A program made the position numbers and the translations under genes. A model generated the notes under the pieces. That model did not search any database. It had not been told where the DNA came from and saw only the letters and a program-made list of their open reading frames with translations. From assembly GCA_007132395.1 (NCBI GenBank), contig SLOR01000369.1, forward strand, positions 1 to 10,378: a DNA stretch of 10,378 nt. The letters run 5' to 3'. The DNA is from Bacteroidales bacterium (lineage in GTDB: Bacteria; Bacteroidota; Bacteroidia; Bacteroidales; UBA7960). Below are positions 1 through 7,114 of this stretch, one piece after another; the first letter of the stretch is position 1; every line of letters starts with the position of its first letter.

Positions 1-3000
1 AGTCAATCTCTGAAATCTGGTAGCGGACCTGCAGGTTGCCACGGCCGGGGAAGTTTGCCCGGGTCTCCAGCCCTGTTTTATGAATGCGGGCCTTTTCCCC
101 CGTTTCGCCTGCCGTATTTTCCTGGTGGTTGTAGCCGTAAAAAAACCGCACACGCAAATGGGGAGCCGGTTGATAGCTCAGGGAGGGTTCATTCTCGTAA
201 TATCGGATGTGGTAATTGCGACGGGAGAAAAACTCCGATTCATTCCTGCGATGGCCGTATTCCAGGTTGTTGAAAAAAGAAAAGCGTGTTGATATATTCC
301 ACCTCGCTCGCCATTGCTGGCTGCGCACTACCCGGCTTTCAAAGCCATTGCTCAAAATACTCTTGTTGCTGCTTTCCTGCACGGTCCACTCAAGGCCATA
401 AACACGATGTGTTCTGTTAAAGAAAAGGGAGTTGCGTACCGAGGCGCTGAGGGTTATCAGCAGGGTATCCTCCACTGATGTGAAGAAGGGATTGAAGTTT
501 TCCGCCACGGCACCGCCCTGGTTTTTCTTGTCGATACGGTAATTAAGTCTGTTGGAAAAGCGAGAAGCCAATCCTTTCCAGCCATCTTCCTCCCGCCACA
601 ATGTTGCGGGTTCCAGCGTAATACTGTGGCTGATGGCTGTGCGATAGGTGCGGATAAAATCGTCGGTGGGTACAAAAACCCTTATGAAATTAGCTTCATC
701 GGGAAAAGGGGCAATTTCAAACTCGTCCAGCTCCATGATACCATTACCGTTGTAATCGTTCCATATGTAAACCCCTTGTCCGTGAGGAACTTCCACGTAC
801 ATATATTCTCTTTTTCTTTCCATGGCACTGGCTGCCTCATAGAACACGTTGGAGGTAACCGCACCGGATGCCATACGCAGAAAGTGGTCTATCCTTCCAT
901 TAAGGGTTTTGTCGTTTTGTTCTCCGGGAAATCTCTCGTGAAACACTTCCAGCTCGCGGTAGCTGAGCTGCAGGCCATAGCGATGGACCGGGTTTTGCCG
1001 ATGCTGGTAGTTGATGCCATAATTATGGGCAAGGCTGGCATATTGAAAACTGCCGGCCTGTGGCAGATGATCCCTGCGCTGCCTGTAAAAGATGCGGTAA
1101 GTATTTACGGATGCCTCAGGGTTACTGATAAATGCTTCCGCTTCCTCAAAATAGAAGCTGGAAAGGCTGAGGTCATCGCTCTCGCGTTGCTCTATCCTGT
1201 TGTTTTCAATCCAATGGCCCACCCCTGCCTGCAGTAAACCCAGGTCGCGGGTATATACAGCACGATGCCTGTAAAACCGGCTGTCGCGCAGGCCCGAGCT
1301 GGCAAGGAGACTTCCATTGTATTCCAGCAGGTTGCGTCCGACTTGCAGGCGGCTGTCAATGCGGTTTCTGAATGCATTGTAATCGTCGCTTAGTATGGCC
1401 TGCAGACTGTATTGTGCCCGGCCCAGCTGCGGGTGTTGTGCGGTAAATGAAAACCCTGGCAGGTGTTCATTGCTGCGGGTGGTAAACCCTTCCAGGTTCC
1501 AGTCACGCTCAAATTCTACCTCCCTGTAGCGCTCAGGAGCCGTGAAGTTTCGGTCGGTAACTTCATAATGCAATTCGGTGGTAAAAGTCCAGGTGGTATC
1601 CTGTTCCGGTCTGCCTTTAAAGGTGTTTTTCAGCCCAAGCTGCAGGGCATGTCCAATGTTGTTTTCCTTGTGTAGGTCGGAAAACAGGTTTATATCTCTA
1701 TTGGTAAAAGCATATTCGGCCAAAAGGGTGGTGTTGCGGGCCAGGACAATATCGCCTCCCAGGGTTAGCATCTGGTGCTTCTTGGGAGTTACCAGCAAAA
1801 TGATGGGCTCGTGCGAGCCCTGGGGAACTCCGTTAATGGGCGCTACCCACTGGTACACCCTACCGTTGGCAGCCGTGGTGGCTTGTCTGTAGTTGCCGTT
1901 TCCTTCTCCCACATAGGTAAATCCCAGTTGATAGACGGCATGCTGCGGGTCTGTGGAATACACAAATACAGTATCGAAGCCCAGGGTGTCAGTGAGTCGG
2001 TACATTACCCGGTCATTTTTAAATCCAGTGCTGTCGAGGTTCCAGTCAAAGGCCCGGTGGATGCTGTCGCCCACGGCGGCCATCAGGGTCTTTCTTTCAT
2101 CGCTGATATCCTGAAACAGGGGTTGGTTGCGGTGATCCTGCTCGCTGAAAAAATTAAACCTTAAGGAGCCCCTCTCATAATCCAGCTGATTGGCAGTGTA
2201 TACCATGGATCGGGCATAGTTGCGTTCGGCATATTCAAACTCCACTACAATGCGACTGTCGCGGGTGATAGTGCGTGAGGGCATAAAGGTAATTTCGGCC
2301 ATGTTGTAGTCAATGATATAATCATTTTCGGTGCCTCTTGTGAGTAGCACACCATCAACGAAAACCCTTTCTGTACCAGCCATCACGATGATAAAATTCT
2401 CGTTGTCATTCCCTCTTAGCCTGTAGGGGCCCTGGTTGCCTTCCATTCCAGCTATGGCATTGCGGGCATATTTCCCCCTGGAGATGGCCGCGGCCGTGAG
2501 GGTGTGTACTGCTCCCCCGCCCGGCAGCAGAGAGTCTTCTGCGGGGCTTTCCCAGGCAAAGGAGGCACCCCTTGCTTTGCGGTTAATGTTCATGAAATGT
2601 CCGTGGGGTCTTTCAATTTCGAAGTCTCCCGCCGTAAGGGTGGCTCCTGCCCCTGAAAGCTGGATAAAAACCCTGTCGAAATCCTGGATCTGCTGGGTGG
2701 TGCCTTCAGGCTGGAACGGGATATTCTGGTCGGAGATTACGGCAAGGATTTCGATGTCATCTGTAAGTTTTCCGCTGAGCTGCAGGTTCATGGATGAGTT
2801 GAGGGTAGCATCCTGGCGGTTTCCCATAGTAAGCCCGCGGGTAATGCTGCCTGAGCTTTGCAGCCCTTCGAACCGCAGCAAGCCCTGCTCGGGGAAGGTT
2901 GGGGAAACGGCAACAGTAAGAGGATCCTCTCCAGGGCCCGGCAGCCGTATGAGTGAAGTGTCGCGCACAAACACGGGGCTGGCAAAATTTACCGGCCATA

Positions 3001-3274
3001 CACGGTAGCGTACCTCCAGGGAATCGTTTTGCCAGAACTCCGGAAGCCTTAGTTGAATGGAAGCACGAATGAAATCTATCTCGTAAAATGCCCGGTCAAG
3101 GGGGTTGCCTTCGGGGTCATTAATAGCAAAACTTTCAGCAATAATACTCAGGCTGTCCAGCTGCTGGTGCGATGGGGATGCTGCAATAAAATAGTTTCTC
3201 TCCGGCAGGGGAGGGGCAGCCACCAGGTTCTGCCACAGCAAAACAAAGCCTATGAGTAGCGGAGAGAATTTCAA
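1..3274 (-). CDS. Large exported beta-rich protein, probable outer-membrane barrel, uncharacterised (3' end outside window)
   Basis: One frame stays open for 1091 codons from a TTG at 3274-3272 to the left edge, so the C-terminus is missing. A TAA lies two codons upstream and the next in-frame ATG is residue 150, so TTG is the only start that keeps the signal peptide (MKFSPLLIGFVLLWQNLVAA, cleavage likely after A20). The mature chain is dominated by alternating polar/hydrophobic and aromatic stretches ending in long, Arg/Asn/Tyr-rich hairpins, as in outer-membrane beta-barrels. Residues 141-230 hold a conserved-looking block (SGSITRGLTMGNRQDATLNS, then ISDQNIPFQPEGTTQQIQDF, then AGDFEIERP) that I recall from long uncharacterised Bacteroidota proteins and that recalls parts of SprA, though this protein is far shorter than SprA. 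Residues 840-851 (DYNGNGIMELDE) fit an EF-hand-type calcium loop. The function is unknown to me; the envelope location is inferred. Confidence 0.8.
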   Translation of the reverse strand, partial: MKFSPLLIGFVLLWQNLVAAPPLPERNYFIAASPSHQQLDSLSIIAESFAINDPEGNPLDRAFYEIDFIRASIQLRLPEFWQNDSLEVRYRVWPVNFASPVFVRDTSLIRLPGPGEDPLTVAVSPTFPEQGLLRFEGLQSSGSITRGLTMGNRQDATLNSSMNLQLSGKLTDDIEILAVISDQNIPFQPEGTTQQIQDFDRVFIQLSGAGATLTAGDFEIERPHGHFMNINRKARGASFAWESPAEDSLLPGGGAVHTLTAAAISRGKYARNAIAGMEGNQGPYRLRGNDNENFIIVMAGTERVFVDGVLLTRGTENDYIIDYNMAEITFMPSRTITRDSRIVVEFEYAERNYARSMVYTANQLDYERGSLRFNFFSEQDHRNQPLFQDISDERKTLMAAVGDSIHRAFDWNLDSTGFKNDRVMYRLTDTLGFDTVFVYSTDPQHAVYQLGFTYVGEGNGNYRQATTAANGRVYQWVAPINGVPQGSHEPIILLVTPKKHQMLTLGGDIVLARNTTLLAEYAFTNRDINLFSDLHKENNIGHALQLGLKNTFKGRPEQDTTWTFTTELHYEVTDRNFTAPERYREVEFERDWNLEGFTTRSNEHLPGFSFTAQHPQLGRAQYSLQAILSDDYNAFRNRIDSRLQVGRNLLEYNGSLLASSGLRDSRFYRHRAVYTRDLGLLQAGVGHWIENNRIEQRESDDLSLSSFYFEEAEAFISNPEASVNTYRIFYRQRRDHLPQAGSFQYASLAHNYGINYQHRQNPVHRYGLQLSYRELEVFHERFPGEQNDKTLNGRIDHFLRMASGAVTSNVFYEAASAMERKREYMYVEVPHGQGVYIWNDYNGNGIMELDEFEIAPFPDEANFIRVFVPTDDFIRTYRTAISHSITLEPATLWREEDGWKGLASRFSNRLNYRIDKKNQGGAVAENFNPFFTSVEDTLLITLSASVRNSLFFNRTHRVYGLEWTVQESSNKSILSNGFESRVVRSQQWRARWNISTRFSFFNNLEYGHRRNESEFFSRRNYHIRYYENEPSLSYQPAPHLRVRFFYGYNHQENTAGETGEKARIHKTGLETRANFPGRGNLQVRYQISEID

Positions 3275-3334
3275 GAGTTAAATCGTTATATGTTTTTGTA
3301 GTGCTAATTTAATGTTTCTTACATAGAATTATGA

Positions 3335-3342
3335 TAAAGGTA
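3335..3342 (-). promoter_or_regulatory. Possible -7 box for the large envelope protein gene
   Basis: Read on the minus strand this is TACCTTTA, one base from the Bacteroidota -7 consensus TAnnTTTG. It would start transcription near 3329, about 55 bases before the TTG start. I see no good -33 TTTG element, so this is tentative. Confidence 0.3.
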
Positions 3343-3377
3343 CAACTGACACCTGCCGCGTTGTATTGCCATGGTGT

Positions 3378-3509
3378 AAAAAAAGAGGCTGACTCAAAAC
3401 GCTATTTTGGTCGTTGAGCCTGTCAAAACGACACCTGCATATTAATCAGGTACCCGCTTCGACAGGCTCAGCGTCCGGTTAATAACAAACTTTTGAGACA
3501 GCCTCTTTT
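3378..3509 (-). terminator. fhs: Probable intrinsic terminator of fhs formed by the nested palindrome
   Basis: On the minus strand the outer 19-base stem is followed directly by seven T residues (complement of 3378-3384). This gives the stem-plus-U-tract layout of an intrinsic terminator about 40 bases after the fhs stop. The large loop contains its own internal stem, which would bring the outer arms together. The role is inferred. Confidence 0.45.
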
Positions 3510-3510
3510 A
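3378..3510. repeat. Nested inverted-repeat element (REP/MITE-like) between fhs and the large envelope gene
   Basis: Outer arms 3381-3399 (AAAAGAGGCTGACTCAAAA) and 3491-3509 (TTTTGAGACAGCCTCTTTT) are inverted copies, 18 of 19 bases matching. Inside them, 3412-3430 (CGTTGAGCCTGTCAAAACG) and 3455-3473 (CGCTTCGACAGGCTCAGCG) are a second inverted pair, 16 of 19 matching. At the tip, ACCTG (3433-3437) faces CAGGT (3447-3451) around the palindrome ATTAAT. The whole could fold into one long cruciform or RNA hairpin. There is no ORF of note inside. The core GAGCCTGTCRAA and the GAGGCTGTCTCAAAA arms resemble interspersed palindromes I recall from Bacteroidota genomes, but copy number cannot be seen here. 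No clear target-site duplication was identified. Confidence 0.7.
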
Positions 3511-3528
3511 AATAGTTAAATGAGGTTA

Positions 3529-3562
3529 ATCACCGGGCTTCTTTTTAGAAAAGTCCGGTGAT
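3529..3562 (-). promoter_or_regulatory. fhs: Hairpin enclosing the fhs stop codon
   Basis: ATCACCGG (3529-3536) and CCGGTGAT (3555-3562) are perfect inverted copies. After one mismatched pair, three more pairs (CTT/AAG) extend the stem, leaving a 10-base loop at 3541-3550 that contains the TAA stop codon. No U-tract follows on the minus strand, so it is not a classical terminator. It may protect the mRNA 3' end or act together with the larger palindrome just downstream. Confidence 0.4.
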
Positions 3563-5215
3563 GTTTCCATCGTTGTCGATATCAATTTTCTCTGCCGATG
3601 GCATGGAGGGCAAGCCGGGCATCCTCATGATAGTACCCGCGATGGGGATAAGGAACCCTGCCCCTGCGGCTACCTCAAACTCACGGATCTTTACTGTGAA
3701 ATCCTTTGGCCGGCCCAGTTTGTATTGATCGTCAGAGAGTGATTTCTGCGTTTTTGCCACACATACGGGCAGCTTGTCGAGGCCGATTTTTTCAAACATG
3801 GCCATTTGCTGTTTCGCTTTTACCGTGTACTCCACGTGATCGGCACCGTAAAGCTTGGTGGCGATGGTGTGCAGTTTCTTTTCAATGTCCCAGTTGAAAT
3901 CATAAAGGGGCTTAAAGCATGTGGTGCATGCTTCGGCAGCTTCTTTTACCATTTTTGCCAACTCAAGGGTTCCTTCGCCACCTTTTTCCCATCCTTCTGC
4001 CAGGGCTACGCGCACACCAAGTTCTTCACATTTTTCTTTAATCAGCCTGATTTCTTCTTCTGAGTCGGTGGCAAATTTGTTGATGGCCACCACGGGTTCA
4101 ATATTGAAGTGGCGGATATTTTCAATATGTTTTTCCAGGTTAGGCAATCCCTTTTCCAGTGCGCTGGGGTTGGGTTCTTTAAGGCTTGCCAGCTTAGCTC
4201 CACCGTGGTATTTGAGGGCACGGATGGTGGCAACAATTACCGCCGCATTGGGCATAAGCCCACCGTACTGACATTTGATGTCGAGGAATTTCTCAGCACC
4301 CAGCTCCGAGGCAAAACCTGCTTCTGTTACCACATAGTCTGACAGAGAGAGGCCCATCTTGGTAGCGATAAGGGTGTTGGTGCCCTGGGCAATGTTGGCA
4401 AAGGGTCCTCCATGAATAATGGCGGGGTTGCCCTCGATGGTTTGAACCAGGTTGGGCATAATGGCATATTTCATCAGCGCTGCCATGGCTCCCTGTGCGT
4501 TGAAATCTTTTGCAAAAACCGGCTCATCATCGTAGGTATATCCCACCAGGATATTGCCGAATTTTTCTTTCAGATCTTCAATGTCTTTGGCCAGGCACAG
4601 TGCTGCCATAACTTCCGATGCCGCGGTAATGTCAAATCCTGTTTCACGTGGGATTCCCTGCTTGGGGCCGCCCATTCCTATAATAACATCGCGTAGCGCT
4701 CTTTCATTCATATCCATTACCCTTTTCCAGATAATTTTGCGCGGGTCGAGGTTCAGGGAGTTGTTGCGGCTTTGCAGGTGGTTGTCAATGAGTGCGGCAA
4801 GCAAGTTATGAGCTTTTTCTACAGCTGCCATGTCGCCGGTGAAATGCAGGTTGATGTCTTCCATGGGGAGAACCTGTGAGTAGCCCCCTCCGGCAGCACC
4901 CCCTTTAATGCCGAAAACCGGGCCCAGTGAGGGCTCACGTATAACTACCGTGGCTTTAACTCCTAATTTGTTCAATCCTTCGGTAAGCCCGATGCTGGTG
5001 GTAGTTTTACCTTCACCGGCAGGGGTGGGGGTAATAGCAGTAACCAGCACCAGCTTCTTGTTTTTTACTTTTTTTTCATCAATGAGCTTGAGTGGAAGTT
5101 TTGCAATGTGTCTTCCATACATGTGCAAGTCGCTTTCCTCAATACCTAACTTGGCTGCAATTTCCGTAATGGGGCGCATGGTTGATTCTTTTGCAATGTC
5201 CAGGTCTGTCTTCAT
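3545..5215 (-). CDS. fhs: Formate--tetrahydrofolate ligase (10-formyl-THF synthetase)
   Basis: This cytoplasmic enzyme (EC 6.3.4.3) joins formate to tetrahydrofolate using ATP. The product, 10-formyl-THF, serves purine synthesis and initiator-tRNA formylation. The 556-residue length is normal for the family. Visible motifs are the nucleotide-binding loop TPTPAGEGKTT (62-72), the block KGGAAGGGYSQVLPMEDINL (104-123) followed by HFTGD (124-128), TGFDITAASEVMA (192-204), and the C-terminal MRMPGLPSMPSAEK ending in GLF. The start at 5215 gives the usual N-terminus MKTDLDIAKE ahead of MRPITEIAAKLGI. No Shine-Dalgarno precedes it; the upstream bases are AT-rich. The gene is flanked by 266-270 bp gaps on both sides and looks monocistronic. 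Neither folD nor other folate genes are adjacent. The sequence is intact with no missing key motif. Confidence 0.97.
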   Translation of the reverse strand: MKTDLDIAKESTMRPITEIAAKLGIEESDLHMYGRHIAKLPLKLIDEKKVKNKKLVLVTAITPTPAGEGKTTTSIGLTEGLNKLGVKATVVIREPSLGPVFGIKGGAAGGGYSQVLPMEDINLHFTGDMAAVEKAHNLLAALIDNHLQSRNNSLNLDPRKIIWKRVMDMNERALRDVIIGMGGPKQGIPRETGFDITAASEVMAALCLAKDIEDLKEKFGNILVGYTYDDEPVFAKDFNAQGAMAALMKYAIMPNLVQTIEGNPAIIHGGPFANIAQGTNTLIATKMGLSLSDYVVTEAGFASELGAEKFLDIKCQYGGLMPNAAVIVATIRALKYHGGAKLASLKEPNPSALEKGLPNLEKHIENIRHFNIEPVVAINKFATDSEEEIRLIKEKCEELGVRVALAEGWEKGGEGTLELAKMVKEAAEACTTCFKPLYDFNWDIEKKLHTIATKLYGADHVEYTVKAKQQMAMFEKIGLDKLPVCVAKTQKSLSDDQYKLGRPKDFTVKIREFEVAAGAGFLIPIAGTIMRMPGLPSMPSAEKIDIDNDGNITGLF

Positions 5216-5262
5216 AATATTTTAGGGTTTTAGGTTATTGGATTTGATTGTGTAAAATTGAA

Positions 5263-5299
5263 ACAGATTAGCGTAGTTATATGTAAACCATTAATCTGT
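5263..5299. repeat. Small inverted repeat in the fhs leader
   Basis: ACAGATTA (5263-5270) and TAATCTGT (5292-5299) are perfect 8-base inverted copies 21 bases apart, 48 bases or more upstream of the fhs start. It could be an operator or a leader stem, or chance in AT-rich DNA. The rest of the 5216-5481 gap is AT-rich and shows no ORF or RNA gene that I can support. Confidence 0.3.
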
Positions 5300-5405
5300 G
5301 ATATTGTTTATCGTTGACCTTGGTATGTGCCATTGGCGGCATTCTTCGGCATCCAGTTCATTTGTTTTTAAGGATAATTAATTATTAACTATAAATTTAG
5401 CATTT

Positions 5406-5413
5406 TAAAGATA
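5406..5413 (-). promoter_or_regulatory. fhs: Possible -7 box for fhs
   Basis: Minus-strand TATCTTTA resembles the Bacteroidota -7 consensus TAnnTTTG with the last base different. It is preceded by a T-rich tract containing TTTTG, but at 14 bases rather than the usual spacing of about 20. It is the only TAnnTTT match I found in the gap. If used, the fhs leader would be about 185 bases. Confidence 0.28.
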
Positions 5414-5481
5414 CAAAAACACAAGAACAAAACAGGGAAGAAGCTTCTCCGATATTTAATTAAAGAGTAAAGCAACAGGCA

Positions 5482-6897
5482 CTATTCATCGGTAAGGGGA
5501 AAATAGGTAAAGTGATTGATGATAAGCTTTTCGTCTTTGGCTTCTTTTGGAGGAATACCCCTGAAAAGCCAAAGGTTGAAGAACAGATGCAAGCCGGTGG
5601 GGTTGGGGATATATCTGCCCGTGTAATGCCATTGGGCAATAATTCTGTCTTCCGGTGGGTCGGGGTAGTGGCCGTGCCAGCTACTGAAATGCACCTCGTT
5701 GGGCTTCCATACAATACGATGGGTAGTGAAGCTACCGCTGGTAATAATGGGGAATCGAAATTGGTTGCCGGGTCTTTCGGCCGGCTGTATCACGTAGTTG
5801 CCAAACTGGTAATTGTCCTTGTCGCCCCAGCGGCTGAATTCAATATCTATTTCATTTGCCTCGTCGCGGTAGAGAAAAATTCCTGCCACCACGTGGGGGT
5901 CGTAGTAGAAAGGTTCGGCGTCTATAAAAAAGGTATAGGTGCCATAGCCAAAGGTTTGCTTCGATATTACCTCGGTGGCGTACCATCTTTCGTTGGCTTT
6001 TTGTTTAAGGCTCAGGTGCAGGCGGCCTCTGTCATCTACCCATACATTACTGGTGTCGTTTGACCATAAGTTAGCACCTGGGTTGCCAAATCCGGATTTT
6101 ACATCCCATCGGTAACCGGCAAATTCAAGGGTGCGATGCTCATTGGTAACAAAAATCATGGGGTTTTCTGACCAGTCCCAGCAATCGGTCCACTGGTTAA
6201 TGCGTTGTTTTATGAATATTCCGGCAGCCATATGGTATTCGCCGGGCTCTTCTGCCACATAATACAGAGAGGCTGATTCGCGGTAGCCACGTGCGGCAAG
6301 TATCACGTCTCTTTCCAGTCGTTTTATTTTTCCTGAAGTTTTGTTCTTCAAAAGCAGCACCACGCGTGCTTTAAAATCCTGGTGCGCAGGGTTGTGGATT
6401 ACAATATTAAACAGCACTTCTTCACCTTTAATCAGGGCAGGATTGTTAAGGCGGTTTTGTGTATAAATAGGTTGTACATCAATGATATAGGGCATGTTGC
6501 GAACAAAGGTATGTTCGTTCTGCTGCTCACTGATTTCAATATTATTCCATATGCCCCAAAGTTCCATGGGCTGTTCGAATGCCTGGCTGGGACTCTGGTG
6601 GTACCCTTTTACGGTGTATCCGGTATTGGCGCGCACATTATAAAAGCTGGCCATGGCATCCAGTGTTTTTGCACTGCTGCGGAATCTTCGTCTTTCCAGT
6701 TCAATCAACCCGTTAGATCCAGGATAAACAGTGCTGCCTCCCGGAATATTCTCCAGGTGTATCAGTACCTGCTCAACCCTGTTACGCCTCTGTTGAAACT
6801 GTTTCATCTCTTCCTCATGGCTGCCTGCAGGGTCATCCGTTGCATACACGAAGGGCCCTGTGATAAACAATAAAAAGCAGATTTTCAGATATCGCAT
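5482..6897 (-). CDS. Secreted glycoside hydrolase family 16-like protein with N-terminal accessory region
   Basis: The frame is open from 7002, but I place the start at ATG 6897 (471 residues) because it opens directly on a signal peptide, MRYLKICFLLFITGPFVYA, with cleavage probably after A19. Residues about 22-110 are a charged, helix-prone segment (HEEEMKQFQQRRNRVEQV) that I do not recognise. Residues about 141-251 look like an Ig-like beta-sandwich. Residues about 255-471 match the GH16 concanavalin-like fold: FGYGTYTFFIDAEPF, then EIDIEF at 349-354, where the pattern E-x-D-x-E supplies nucleophile, helper Asp and acid/base in GH16, then aromatic cleft residues (HRIVWKPNEVHFSSWHG) and HLFFNLWLF. 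Family members cut beta-glucans or related polysaccharides; the substrate here cannot be told. No T9SS-type C-terminal domain is visible. It is a single gene, divergent from the M1 peptidase. Confidence 0.82.
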   Translation of the reverse strand: MRYLKICFLLFITGPFVYATDDPAGSHEEEMKQFQQRRNRVEQVLIHLENIPGGSTVYPGSNGLIELERRRFRSSAKTLDAMASFYNVRANTGYTVKGYHQSPSQAFEQPMELWGIWNNIEISEQQNEHTFVRNMPYIIDVQPIYTQNRLNNPALIKGEEVLFNIVIHNPAHQDFKARVVLLLKNKTSGKIKRLERDVILAARGYRESASLYYVAEEPGEYHMAAGIFIKQRINQWTDCWDWSENPMIFVTNEHRTLEFAGYRWDVKSGFGNPGANLWSNDTSNVWVDDRGRLHLSLKQKANERWYATEVISKQTFGYGTYTFFIDAEPFYYDPHVVAGIFLYRDEANEIDIEFSRWGDKDNYQFGNYVIQPAERPGNQFRFPIITSGSFTTHRIVWKPNEVHFSSWHGHYPDPPEDRIIAQWHYTGRYIPNPTGLHLFFNLWLFRGIPPKEAKDEKLIINHFTYFPLTDE

Positions 6898-6918
6898 GGG
6901 TTTGGTTATTTTGAAGCC

Positions 6919-6926
6919 GAAAGGTA
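6919..6926 (-). promoter_or_regulatory. Possible -7 box for the GH16-like gene
   Basis: Minus-strand TACCTTTC differs from TAnnTTTG only in the last base. Transcription would begin near 6913, about 16 bases before the ATG at 6897. That would exclude the longer reading from 7002. No clear -33 element was found. Confidence 0.3.
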
Positions 6927-7058
6927 ATAAATTCCTGTCTATTTGACCTTGGGTTTTTTTTATTGAGTAACCGGTGGAGTCTCTATGCCAGTTATTCAGC
7001 AAAGGCGATGTTGGTGTGTTTTAACAAGATTGTTGGTAAAAGTATTTTAAAGAAAAAT

Positions 7059-7066
7059 TACCTTTG
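7059..7066 (+). promoter_or_regulatory. Probable -7 box for the M1 peptidase gene
   Basis: TACCTTTG is an exact match to the Bacteroidota -7 consensus TAnnTTTG. It lies 48 bases before the ATG at 7115, leaving a leader of roughly 40 bases. A TTGG at 7033-7036 is the nearest -33-like element, at slightly long spacing. The 217-base gap 6898-7114 thus appears to hold two divergent promoters and nothing else recognisable. Confidence 0.5.
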
Positions 7067-7114
7067 TCGTGCTATTGAGCTTTATTGTATATGTAGCAAC
7101 TAAAAAAATGTTCC

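Noticed and set aside
626..1237. 203-codon plus-strand open frame
   Set aside because: It lies fully opposite the long minus-strand frame, which carries the signal peptide, conserved block and calcium loop; the plus reading shows no recognisable domain.
2436..3008. 190-codon plus-strand open frame
   Set aside because: It is antisense to the conserved N-terminal block of the large envelope protein and is Ser/Pro-rich low-information sequence, typical of a shadow frame.
3378..3510. Complete insertion sequence
   Set aside because: Only about 130 bases lie between the arms and there is no transposase frame; at most it is a non-autonomous repeat.
5437..5450. Short palindrome around AAGCTT after the GH16-like gene as a terminator
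   Set aside because: Its arms have no loop and only about five pairs survive folding; the T-rich run after it is interrupted. It is too weak to call.
6898..7002. Longer N-terminus of the GH16-like protein starting at 7002
   Set aside because: It would bury the signal peptide behind 35 polar residues, and the best candidate -7 box (6919-6926) lies inside this stretch.
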